This document shows, piece after piece, positions 1 to 7,169 of a stretch of DNA of 20,129 nucleotides. The stretch spans positions 1-20,129 of the forward strand of contig JAABTR010000080.1 of the NCBI GenBank assembly GCA_011389755.1, given 5' to 3'. Every line of letters begins with the position of its first letter. Position 1 is the stretch's first letter. The translations under genes were made by a program, and so were the position numbers. Below the pieces are notes generated by a model, which saw only the letters and a list, made by a program, of their open reading frames with translations, had not been told where the DNA came from and searched no databases. This DNA comes from Deltaproteobacteria bacterium. GTDB taxonomy: Bacteria > Myxococcota_A > Polyangia > JAAYKL01.

Positions 1-82
1 GACGCGCGCCCTTCATAAGACTATATCGCTCGGAGTCGATCCTCGCAAGAAGCGGTGGGAACCGATTTGTTGATTGCTGACG

Positions 83-574
83 CTACTTCGTGTCTTCGTC
101 CTCGTCGTCATCCAGCTCGTCTTCCTCTAAGTTGGGCAGCTCCTCGGCCGGCGCGCGCCTGTCAGCCCAGACACCCTCACCCTCGGCTCCCGCGCCCCCC
201 TCGATATCGGAGGACGCGATGGCGTCCAGGTCGTCTATTTCCTCGATCGGCTCCCCGCCGATATCTCCCTCCGACTCATTCGCAGCCTCGGGCTCCTGCT
301 CGGCGCTCTGCTCGGAATCGACGAGAACGTCTATGTTGTCGTCTGCCACACGGAGGCCGCTTAGGTCTTCAGACAGTTCTTCTGCGTCCAATTCCTCACC
401 AGCCATCTCGTCGGGAGCCGAGAATACCACACGAGGAGCGACCATGGCCACGGCCGAGTCATCACCGGCACCGCTCTCGTAAGCGGTCCCCGGGAGGTCC
501 GAAGTTTCTTCGTACCCCGGTGTCTGTTTGCGCTTCCATCTTTGAATGCGCTCGACCAGTTCCTGCAGTTCCAT
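83..574 (-). CDS. Highly acidic orphan protein, function unknown
   Basis: The product is a 163-residue protein I do not recognise. Only the first 16 or so residues, with the stretch RIQRWKRK, are basic; the rest is dominated by Glu, Asp, Ala, Ser and Gly and ends in an Asp/Glu run just before a final TK. No signal peptide, membrane helix, cysteine or catalytic motif is visible, and most of it is probably disordered. The start is well supported: AAGGAGGAG lies 7 nt before the ATG, and a promoter-like sequence lies further upstream. The complementary strand is open over the same stretch and would encode a Ser-rich protein, but it lacks a comparable ribosome site, so I take the leftward gene as real. 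The neighbour upstream is the murD-like gene on the same strand, 138 nt away. The N-terminus might bind nucleic acid or a membrane, but that is a guess. Confidence 0.7.
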   Translation of the reverse strand: MELQELVERIQRWKRKQTPGYEETSDLPGTAYESGAGDDSAVAMVAPRVVFSAPDEMAGEELDAEELSEDLSGLRVADDNIDVLVDSEQSAEQEPEAANESEGDIGGEPIEEIDDLDAIASSDIEGGAGAEGEGVWADRRAPAEELPNLEEDELDDDEDEDTK

Positions 575-629
575 GTGTTCTCCTCCTTCAACAGATCTTC
601 TCTAAATTCCGGCTAGTTTCGTAGACTCA

Positions 630-659
630 ATAATAAATGAAAGATTCGGCCGGATGCAA
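630..659 (-). promoter_or_regulatory. Putative sigma70 promoter of the acidic-protein gene
   Basis: Reading leftward, TTGCAT (654-659) and TATTAT (630-635) are separated by 18 nt. The -10 box matches the consensus at five of six positions and lies in a short AT-rich patch within otherwise GC-rich DNA. Transcription would start about 50 nt before the ATG at 574. Called by eye only. Confidence 0.42.
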
Positions 660-712
660 ATTATGTATCCGACATGACGCCCTCGTGCGCAAACCCCCAC
701 CACCCCAGGTGC

Positions 713-2113
713 CTATTTATCCGATGATTTTTGCCGGGGTCCTCCCTCCACGGGGAGGGACTGGGCGAGAAGCCGGGCGTGGGCTCGGAAACGCTCGCCC
801 CGGACCTTGTAGTTGGGAAAGAGGCCGAAAGAGGCGCAGGCAGGGGACAAAAGCACTGTGCCCCCCGAGGACACGCTCTGAGCGGCCGCGGTCATGGCCG
901 GCTCGAGGCCCTCGAACACCTTTGTCTCGCAGCTATGGGTCTCGATTTCCTCTAAGGCGCGCAGCAGACGCGGCGCCGTGGCCCCGATGAGCCCCACGAA
1001 GACCAGCGTGGGGTGGGAACGCAGCGCCTCGACGAGGGGGCCGAAGTCGGCGTGCTTCTCAGAACCTCCGAGCACGAGCGCGAGCGGAGTGTCCGCGAAG
1101 CCAGACACGGCGCCCATGGTCGCCTCGGGCCGCGTGGCGTAGGAGTCGTTCACGAAGTCGACCCCGCCGGCGCTGATGACCCGCTCGAGCCGGTGAGGCA
1201 GGTTTTCGAACTCCTCGCCCGCGACGCACGAAGGCTCCAGCTTTGCTCCCAGGCTCCAGGCCGCGGCGAGGGCCGCGGCGACGTTCTCGAGGTTGAAACG
1301 CCCCCGCAAGGCCATGTGCGATGCGTCGAAGGCGAGCTGCTCATCCCTTTTGTCGAACCTGAGGCGCAACCTATCCCCTTCGACGAAGAGCCCCTCGCCC
1401 AGGACGCGCTGCGTCGAGATGGGCAGCTTGCGCGCCCGACTGCGGGCGGAGATTTGCGCGGCGCCTGGGCAGTCGGCGTTGTAGACGAGCACGTCCGAAG
1501 GGCCCTGGTGCGCGAAGAGGTTGGCCTTGGCGGCCCGGTATTCGGCTTCGCTGCGGTGCCAGTCCAGATGCTCGCTCGTGGTCCTAAGCGCCACGCCCAC
1601 TCGCGGCGATAGGGTCAGATCGAAAGCCTGGAAGCTGGATATCTCGAGCACGACCCGGTCTTTTTCTTCGAGCTCATCCAAAAACTCGAGGGGGCTGCGC
1701 CCGATATTTCCGCCCAGGTGTGTCCGATACCCCGACTCCGCGAGCATGGCGGCGCACAAAGACGCACAGGTCCCCTTGCCCAGGGTCCCGGTCACCGCCG
1801 CCACCGGGCACGGACATCGCTCCAAGAAGAGCTGCACCGCCGAGGTCACGGTCGTCCCCGCAGCGCGAGCCGCTTCCAGGGCCAAAGCATCCGGGCGGAT
1901 GCCCGCGGAGCGGATCACGACGCGGAAACGGCCGAGATCGTCAGCGTGGTCGTCACCGAAGACGGACCTAACGCCCGAAGGCAAGCCCTCGACGATCACC
2001 TTGTCGAGCGCGGTGACGTCTGTGTAACCGTTTCTGAGCAGGTATTCGATGGAAGCGCGTCCCTCGACACCGACACCCAAGACGGCGACGGGCTGATCTT
2101 TGTCTTTCATCAT
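713..2113 (-). CDS. murD: MurD-type UDP-N-acetylmuramoyl-L-alanine:D-glutamate ligase, divergent
   Basis: This 466-residue Mur ligase should add D-glutamate to UDP-MurNAc-L-Ala with ATP in the cytoplasm, an early step in peptidoglycan synthesis. An N-terminal nucleotide-type fold (VLGVGVEGR, 11-19) is followed by the ATP loop GTLGKGT (109-115, Lys113), GGNIG (134-138), EISSFQ (157-162) and EHLDWH (181-186). Then come the lysine that is carbamylated in MurD (Lys196), PHRLE (306-310), NDSYAT (322-327), GGSEKHADF (349-357) and LSPACASF (422-429). Order and length fit MurD (E. coli about 440). Several motifs depart from the textbook form: GTNGK(S/T)T is GTLGKGT and NDSKAT is NDSYAT. There are two ATG codons in a row; AGGAAG lies 4 nt before the first. 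The gene stands apart from any cell-wall cluster, so a housekeeping MurD elsewhere and a specialised role here are possible. Confidence 0.82.
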   Translation of the reverse strand: MMKDKDQPVAVLGVGVEGRASIEYLLRNGYTDVTALDKVIVEGLPSGVRSVFGDDHADDLGRFRVVIRSAGIRPDALALEAARAAGTTVTSAVQLFLERCPCPVAAVTGTLGKGTCASLCAAMLAESGYRTHLGGNIGRSPLEFLDELEEKDRVVLEISSFQAFDLTLSPRVGVALRTTSEHLDWHRSEAEYRAAKANLFAHQGPSDVLVYNADCPGAAQISARSRARKLPISTQRVLGEGLFVEGDRLRLRFDKRDEQLAFDASHMALRGRFNLENVAAALAAAWSLGAKLEPSCVAGEEFENLPHRLERVISAGGVDFVNDSYATRPEATMGAVSGFADTPLALVLGGSEKHADFGPLVEALRSHPTLVFVGLIGATAPRLLRALEEIETHSCETKVFEGLEPAMTAAAQSVSSGGTVLLSPACASFGLFPNYKVRGERFRAHARLLAQSLPVEGGPRQKSSDK

Positions 2114-2152
2114 GCGTTCTTCCTGAAAAGAGCTTAAATTGCTTTCGGCGTG

Positions 2153-2181
2153 ACGTTAGACAAAGCGCGTCCCGGCGTCAA
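2153..2181 (-). promoter_or_regulatory. Putative sigma70 promoter of murD
   Basis: Leftward TTGACG (2176-2181) and TAACGT (2153-2158) are spaced by exactly 17 nt, in the 94-nt gap between the divergent murD and bioF genes. The -35 box is good and the -10 box fair. No equally clear promoter for bioF was found in the gap. Confidence 0.4.
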
Positions 2182-2207
2182 TGAAGACGAAGTGAGAGGA
2201 ACCGCAC

Positions 2208-3392
2208 ATGAGCTCGGCTTGGCAAAGCACTCTCGACGGGCTGAGAGAAAAAGGACTCGAAAGAGTCCTGCGCACCGTGGACGGCCCGGTCGGGGCTCGG
2301 ATCGACACGCCACAGGGCCCAAAGCTCCTTTTTTGTTCCAACGATTACCTCGGGCTCGCGTCCCATCCGTCCCTTCGCGAGAGCCTGTGCCGGGCGGCCG
2401 AGCAGTACGGCGTGGGGGCCGCGGCCTCCCGCCTGGTCAGCGGGAACTATCGGCTCCACGATGAGCTGGAGCGGCGCATCGCGACGTTCGTGGACTCCGA
2501 GGACGCGGTCCTGTTTCCATCGGGTTACCAGGCCAACGTCGGAGGGCTCAGCGCTCTCGTCGAGCGGGGGGACGTCATCTTCTCCGATGAGCTGGTCCAC
2601 GCCAGCATCGTGGACGGCTGCCGGCTCTCCCGCGCCTCGGTCAACATCTTTCGTCACAAAGACATGCAGCACCTCGAGGCGCTGCTCGACCAAGACCGCA
2701 GCGCGGGCCGCCGCATCATCGTCACCGACGCGATCTTCAGCATGGACGGCGATCTCGCGCCCCTGACCAAAATCCACCGGCTCGCCGATAAATTCGGCGC
2801 CCTCATCTACCTGGATGAAGCCCACAGCCTGGGTATCATGGGCCCAAACGGGAGGGGCCTCGCCGCCGCAGCGGGGCTGTCCGACAGGATCGCCATTCGG
2901 GTGGGCACCCTCGGCAAGGCCTTCGGGGTCAGCGGCGCGTTCATCGCGTGCGACCGCGTTGCCGCCCGGGTGCTGCGAAGCCGCGCCCGCAGTCTCATGT
3001 ACACCACCGCCGCGCCGCCGCCCCTCGCCGCGGCGGCCATCACCGCGGTGGACCTCGTTTGTGCGGCCGACAAAGCCCGGGTCAAGCTCAAGTCGAACAT
3101 CTCGTCGCTGCGCGTCCGAGCGAAAAAGCTCGGGCTGGAGCTCGCCGAATCCCACACCGCCATCCAGCCAGTCATTATCGGCAGAGCCGAGCACGCCGTG
3201 GAGATCTCGAACCGGCTGTGGGACGAGGGTATCTTCGTCCAGGCCATCCGACCTCCCACGGTGCCGCCGGGCACGTCGCGCCTGCGGATCACGCTCAGCG
3301 CCGCCCACGAAAAGGGAGACATCGACCTGCTGCTCACCACCTTGTTCGGCTTTCTCAAAGACGACCTCGACAAAAAGGAACCAAGATCGTGA
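2208..3392 (+). CDS. bioF: 8-amino-7-oxononanoate synthase (BioF)
   Basis: BioF is a PLP enzyme that condenses pimeloyl thioester (ACP or CoA) with L-alanine, releasing CO2, to give 8-amino-7-oxononanoate, the first step of biotin ring assembly. At 394 residues it has normal family length. Visible motifs are FCSNDYLGL (42-50), SRLVSGNY (74-81), the cofactor pocket DEAHS (203-207, with Asp203 and His206), and GTLGKAFG (233-240) with the Schiff-base lysine at Lys237. A Ser/Thr-rich segment (YTTAAPPP) follows, as in the alpha-oxoamine synthase family. The ATG is preceded by AGAGGA. The last bases overlap the bioD start (GTGA), so the two are translationally coupled. Related synthases (KBL, ALAS, SPT) share these motifs, but the bioD neighbour settles the assignment. 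Confidence 0.95.
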   Translation: MSSAWQSTLDGLREKGLERVLRTVDGPVGARIDTPQGPKLLFCSNDYLGLASHPSLRESLCRAAEQYGVGAAASRLVSGNYRLHDELERRIATFVDSEDAVLFPSGYQANVGGLSALVERGDVIFSDELVHASIVDGCRLSRASVNIFRHKDMQHLEALLDQDRSAGRRIIVTDAIFSMDGDLAPLTKIHRLADKFGALIYLDEAHSLGIMGPNGRGLAAAAGLSDRIAIRVGTLGKAFGVSGAFIACDRVAARVLRSRARSLMYTTAAPPPLAAAAITAVDLVCAADKARVKLKSNISSLRVRAKKLGLELAESHTAIQPVIIGRAEHAVEISNRLWDEGIFVQAIRPPTVPPGTSRLRITLSAAHEKGDIDLLLTTLFGFLKDDLDKKEPRS

Positions 3393-4111
3393 ATCTGGGA
3401 ATCTTCGTTACAGGGACAAATACCGAAGTCGGAAAAACTGTCGTCACGCGGGCCCTCGTCGCCGCCCTCGTCCGTCGAGGCATCGAAGTGTCCGCGGTCA
3501 AGCCCATAGAGAGCGGCGTCCCCACGGACGACGCCGGTCGCCGCTGCCCCGCCGACGCCTCTGCCCTGGCTCGTGCCTGCGGCCAAGATCCGAGGTTCGC
3601 CGCGAACACCGCCTACTGCTTTTCCGACCCGGTCTCCCCCCATCTGGCCGCGCGCAACGAGGGGCGCTCCATCCAAAGCGAGCCCGTGTTGGCGCTCCTG
3701 CACAAGGAGCTGCAGCTGTCTCAGGTGGTGATCGCCGAGGGCGCCGGGGGGCTGCTCGTGCCTCTATCCGACAGCGTGCTCTACGCCGACGTCATCGCCG
3801 AGTCGGGCTTTGGCCTGCTCATCGTCGCGCCCGACGTTCTGGGCACCATCAACGCGACTCTCACGACCATCGAGTCCGCCCGCCTGCGGAGCATCCCCGT
3901 GCTCGGAGTGATCCTCAACCGCTCGAGTCTGACCGACTGGGACAACGCCGCCGCCATCGCGACGCACGGCCAGGTCCCCATCCTCGGCACGTTTCCCGAG
4001 GCTTTCGACGCAGCTGATGAAGAGCTCGCTCGCCTGGCGGAAACCCACCTGGCCTTGGATGATATCTTGGCGGGGGCAGGCCGCCGAGAGCAGTCAGAAG
4101 AAGACGATTAG
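3389..4111 (+). CDS. bioD: Dethiobiotin synthetase (BioD)
   Basis: BioD closes the ureido ring of dethiobiotin from 7,8-diaminononanoate, CO2 and ATP. The 240-residue product starts at a GTG that overlaps the bioF stop codon by 4 nt, with AAAGGAA about 7 nt upstream; longer readings in this frame run through bioF and are not real. Motifs are the ATP loop GTNTEVGKT (9-17, Lys16), the substrate-lysine segment KPIESG (38-43) and EGAGGLLVPL (117-126), all typical of BioD. It is slightly longer than the common 225 residues because of an acidic C-terminal tail (EQSEEDD). Its TAG stop overlaps the end of the convergent gcvPA gene by 4 bp, leaving no room for a terminator between them. bioA and bioB, needed for the steps before and after, are not in the window. 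Confidence 0.95.
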   Translation: MNLGIFVTGTNTEVGKTVVTRALVAALVRRGIEVSAVKPIESGVPTDDAGRRCPADASALARACGQDPRFAANTAYCFSDPVSPHLAARNEGRSIQSEPVLALLHKELQLSQVVIAEGAGGLLVPLSDSVLYADVIAESGFGLLIVAPDVLGTINATLTTIESARLRSIPVLGVILNRSSLTDWDNAAAIATHGQVPILGTFPEAFDAADEELARLAETHLALDDILAGAGRREQSEEDD

Positions 4112-5469
4112 ATGCTCCCCAGGGCTTCGATGAACCGATCGATATCCCTGCGCGACCGGCACTCGGTCACGGCGACCAAGAAGGTGTCGTCGCGATCGGG
4201 CTCGAACTGTCCCAGGTCCACCCCGGCGAGGAAGCCGTCGTTCGCGAGCTTGGCCAGCGCTTCGGCCGCCTTGCCCTTTTTGTAGCGAAGGGCGAACTCG
4301 TTGAACGTGGGCCCTTCGAAGACCAGCTCGAAGGCATCGAGATCGGCGACCGCTTTTTTGAGATACTCCGCCCGTGCCACGCAGAGCTTGGCGGTCTGCT
4401 CGAAGCCGGCCCGCCCCAGGAGGCTCAAGTTGACGGTCACCGCCAATGCGCACAGGCCGTGGTTGGTGCAAATGTTGGAGGTCGCCTTCTCGCGGCGGAT
4501 GTGCTGCTCGCGGGTCGACAAGGTCAGCACGTAGCCCACCTTGCCGTCGGCGTCCGCGGTCTGGCCCACGAGGCGACCGGGCATCTGGCGCACGAGCTTG
4601 CGATCATCGCGGATGGCCAAGAGCCCCACCCCCGGTCCGCCAAACGATGGGGGCACGCCCAGAGATTGCCCCTCGCCCACACAGATATCGGCGCCGAGAA
4701 GCGCGGGAGGCGTGAGCAGCCCCAGCGCGTAAGCCTCCGTGGTCACGCTGATGGCCAAAGCGCCAGCGCTCTTGGCCTTTTCGGCAGCCTCGTCCAGGGC
4801 GTCCACCACGCCGTAGAAGTTGGGATAGCCGATGATCACGGCCGCCACGTCGTCGCCCAAACTCGCGTCGAGGGCCGCGATATCCGTGCGTCCGGTGCGC
4901 GCGTCGATCCCGATCATCTCGATGCGCGGCCGGTCGCCGTCGAGCCCGTGGAGATAGGTCCTCAGAACCTCCACGTACTCGGGATGCACCGCCGACGAAA
5001 CCAAGAGGCGCTCTTTCTTCGTCACCCGCCGGGCCATGAGCGCGGCCTCGGCCATGGCCGTGGCGCCGTCGTACATCGACGCGTTCGCGATGCCGGCGCC
5101 GAAGATGCGGCAGATGAGCGTCTGGAACTCGAAGATCGCCTGAAGCGTTCCCTGGCTCACCTCGGGCTGATAAGGGGTGTAGGCTGTGTAGAACTCCGAG
5201 CGCAGCAGGATCTGGTCGACTGTCGGGGAGACATGGTGGCAGTAGGCTCCAGCCCCCAAAAACGAGGTGCGACCTCCAGCGGGGGCCGGCCCGGCCAGCT
5301 CAGCCAGGTGCTCCATCAGCTCCGGCTCGGACATCGGCTCGGGCAGATCGAGCCGACCTTTGAATCTGAGCGGCTCGGGAATCTGCTCGAACAGCTCGTC
5401 GACGCTCTCCACCCCGATCTTCTCGAGCATCACGCGAATATCACGCTGTGTGTGTGGGATGTACCGCAC
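4108..5469 (-). CDS. gcvPA: Glycine dehydrogenase (decarboxylating) subunit 1, GcvPA
   Basis: GcvPA is the N-terminal half of split glycine decarboxylase (P protein), which with GcvPB decarboxylates glycine and passes aminomethyl to the lipoyl arm of GcvH. The 453 residues match the usual subunit-1 length. The N-terminus (MRYIPHTQRDIRVML) and the segments SFLGAGAYCHH, YTPYQPEVSQGTLQ and NASMYDGATA are characteristic. The start is GTG, not ATG, with AAGGAGGA about 8 nt upstream. It is third in the operon gcvT-gcvH-gcvPA, 38 nt after gcvH. The PLP-lysine subunit GcvPB would normally follow directly, but the next gene is the convergent bioD, with which gcvPA overlaps by 4 bp. The partner must be encoded elsewhere for this to work. 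Confidence 0.95.
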   Translation of the reverse strand: MRYIPHTQRDIRVMLEKIGVESVDELFEQIPEPLRFKGRLDLPEPMSEPELMEHLAELAGPAPAGGRTSFLGAGAYCHHVSPTVDQILLRSEFYTAYTPYQPEVSQGTLQAIFEFQTLICRIFGAGIANASMYDGATAMAEAALMARRVTKKERLLVSSAVHPEYVEVLRTYLHGLDGDRPRIEMIGIDARTGRTDIAALDASLGDDVAAVIIGYPNFYGVVDALDEAAEKAKSAGALAISVTTEAYALGLLTPPALLGADICVGEGQSLGVPPSFGGPGVGLLAIRDDRKLVRQMPGRLVGQTADADGKVGYVLTLSTREQHIRREKATSNICTNHGLCALAVTVNLSLLGRAGFEQTAKLCVARAEYLKKAVADLDAFELVFEGPTFNEFALRYKKGKAAEALAKLANDGFLAGVDLGQFEPDRDDTFLVAVTECRSRRDIDRFIEALGSI

Positions 5470-5507
5470 GGTGGGTCCTCCTTAGTCGGTCGAAGGCTTC
5501 GCGTTTT

Positions 5508-5897
5508 CTATTCCTCGAGACTCTCGAGATGCCGGCGGTAATCCGCGGCGTCGAAGAGGCCCTCGAGCTCGGAGGGCTCGGACATCTCGATCTTGAGCAT
5601 CCACCCGCCTTCGTAAGGGGATTCGTTGACCTGCTCCGGCGCATCCTCGAGCTCGTCGTTGACGGCCGTGACTTTACCGGTGAGGGGGCTGTACATATCT
5701 GAGACGGCTTTGACCGACTCTACGGTGCCGATGGTCTCGCCGGCTGTGACCTCGGTGCCCACCTCGGGCATCTCGACCAGGGTGATGTCACCGAGCTGCT
5801 CCACGGCGAACTCGGTCACGCCGATGGTCGCGACGTCGCCTTCAACCTTGGCCCACTCGTGATCCTTGGTGTAACGCAGTCCATCTGGAATATTCAT
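5508..5897 (-). CDS. gcvH: Glycine cleavage system H protein
   Basis: GcvH is the small lipoyl-carrying shuttle of the glycine cleavage complex, moving the aminomethyl group between P, T and L proteins. It has 129 residues, the normal size. The lipoylated lysine is Lys63 in ESVKAVSD, preceded by GETIGTVE and followed by SPLTGKV, the standard biotinyl/lipoyl fold surroundings. The start is clear: AAGGAGAGG precedes the ATG. It sits 46 nt after gcvT and 38 nt before gcvPA on the same strand, so the three are almost certainly co-transcribed. Nothing about it is unusual. Confidence 0.97.
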   Translation of the reverse strand: MNIPDGLRYTKDHEWAKVEGDVATIGVTEFAVEQLGDITLVEMPEVGTEVTAGETIGTVESVKAVSDMYSPLTGKVTAVNDELEDAPEQVNESPYEGGWMLKIEMSEPSELEGLFDAADYRRHLESLEE

Positions 5898-5943
5898 ATC
5901 GCCTCTCCTTGGGTTCCCTCGAATTTACCTTATTGGTGACCTG

Positions 5944-7050
5944 TCACCGCTTGTAAAACGGCGTCTTGACGACCTGGGCGCGGGCGATCTTGCCGCGGAT
6001 CACCACCTGAAAGGTCGCCCCGGGTTTGTACTTCTTTCTGGGCAGATACGCGAGCCCGATGTTCTTGCCGAGCGTGGGCGAAGGCGCCCCCGAGGCCACG
6101 GTGCCGAGCGGCCCTGCGTCGGGTCCTTCGCCATCGGCGACGATGGGGTAGCCGTGGCGGGCGATGCCCCGTTCGATCATCTCGAAGCCCACGAGGCGTC
6201 TTTGGACGCCCTCCTTTTTCTGCGCGACGAGCGCGTCGCGGCCGAGGAAATCCCCCGCGTCCAGCTTGACGGTCCAGCCGAGCGCGGCCTCCAAGGGCGT
6301 CGTTGTCTCGTCGATGTCGTTCCCGTACAGGCACAGCTTGGCTTCGAGCCGAAGGGTGTCCCGGGCTCCGAGCCCGATGGGGCTGAGCCCCTTTTTCTCT
6401 CCAACCTTCATGAGCTGCTGGAAGATGTGCTCTAGATCTTCGTTGGCGCAGTAGATCTCGTAACCGTCCTCGCCGGTGTAGCCGGTCCGCGACACGAGCG
6501 CCGGCCGTCCGGCCACCTCGCCGTCTTGGAAACGGAAGAAGCCGAGGTCGCGATATCTTTCGCCGACCACCTCGGCCAGTATTTCCACCGCCGCCGGCCC
6601 CTGAAGGGCCAGCTGCCCCGTCTCGTAGCTCTTGTCGGTGACCTCGACATCGCCTCGGACGTTCTTTTTCACGTGGTCCCAGTCCTTGTCGTGGTTGGCG
6701 GCGTTGACCACGAGGAGCACCTTCTCCTTCGAGAACCGGTAAACCAGGAGATCGTCCACGATGCCGCCTGAGGCCAGGCACATGGGCGTGTAGGCCACCT
6801 GACCGTCATCGAGCCCCTTGATGTCGTTCGTGACCAAGTAATGAGCGTACTCGAGCGCGTCGGGGCCCTCGAGCCAGAACTCACACATGTGGGTGACATC
6901 GAACAGCCCCGCGCGGGTGCGAACGGCCTCGTGCTCGGCCTTGATCCCCGCGAACTGCACCGGCATCTCGTATCCCGCGAACGGGACCATCTTGCCGCCT
7001 CGTGCCTTCAGCTCGTCGTACAGTGGCGTACGGCGCAGTTTATCGTTCAT
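5944..7050 (-). CDS. gcvT: Glycine cleavage system T protein (aminomethyltransferase)
   Basis: GcvT transfers the one-carbon unit from aminomethylated GcvH to tetrahydrofolate, releasing ammonia and giving 5,10-methylene-THF. At 368 residues it has normal length. The N-terminal RRTPLYDE and MVPFAGYEMPVQ (21-32) are family signatures. The folate-site segments GLFDVTHM (48-55), TNDIKGL (74-80) and GGIVDDLLVYR (95-105), which carries the catalytic aspartate region, are intact. The C-terminal barrel domain is present (LPRKKYKPGA). The start follows a strong GAGGAGG site. It is the first gene of the gcvTHPA operon; the 119-nt gap upstream holds a weak promoter but is too short for a tandem glycine riboswitch, and I see no riboswitch motif in it. 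Confidence 0.96.
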   Translation of the reverse strand: MNDKLRRTPLYDELKARGGKMVPFAGYEMPVQFAGIKAEHEAVRTRAGLFDVTHMCEFWLEGPDALEYAHYLVTNDIKGLDDGQVAYTPMCLASGGIVDDLLVYRFSKEKVLLVVNAANHDKDWDHVKKNVRGDVEVTDKSYETGQLALQGPAAVEILAEVVGERYRDLGFFRFQDGEVAGRPALVSRTGYTGEDGYEIYCANEDLEHIFQQLMKVGEKKGLSPIGLGARDTLRLEAKLCLYGNDIDETTTPLEAALGWTVKLDAGDFLGRDALVAQKKEGVQRRLVGFEMIERGIARHGYPIVADGEGPDAGPLGTVASGAPSPTLGKNIGLAYLPRKKYKPGATFQVVIRGKIARAQVVKTPFYKR

Positions 7051-7091
7051 CGAACTACCTCCTCGCCGACCCTCCTTCGCGGGTCACGCGT

Positions 7092-7121
7092 AGATTAGTC
7101 CCCAAGACCCGACAAACGCAA
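7092..7121 (-). promoter_or_regulatory. Possible promoter of the gcvTHPA operon
   Basis: Leftward TTGCGT (7116-7121) and TAATCT (7092-7097) are 18 nt apart, in the 119-nt gap between the K+ channel gene and gcvT. The boxes are only moderate matches, and read-through from the channel gene cannot be excluded because no terminator is seen between them. Confidence 0.33.
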
Positions 7122-7169
7122 GATGGATCTTTTAGATTCGAGGACCATGCGCTGTTGGAGGTCGTAAAG

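Noticed and set aside
1..82. Possible gene ends at the left edge
   Set aside because: All frames are open only for short stretches and none has recognisable residues, so nothing can be supported.
90..482. Rightward frame giving a Ser-rich protein opposite the acidic gene
   Set aside because: It mirrors the Asp/Glu codons of the leftward gene and has no comparable ribosome site.
2178..3308. Long leftward open frame of 376 codons opposite bioF
   Set aside because: Low-complexity product rich in Gly, Asp, Arg and Val, as expected from the complement of a GC-rich gene; bioF is certain by motifs.
2948..3388. N-terminal extension of bioD through bioF
   Set aside because: The extension is Arg/Pro-rich and lies out of frame inside bioF; the GTG at 3389 has a good ribosome site and begins at the family N-terminus.
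7051..7169. Glycine riboswitch before gcvT
   Set aside because: The 119-nt gap is too short for the tandem type and I see no conserved aptamer core.
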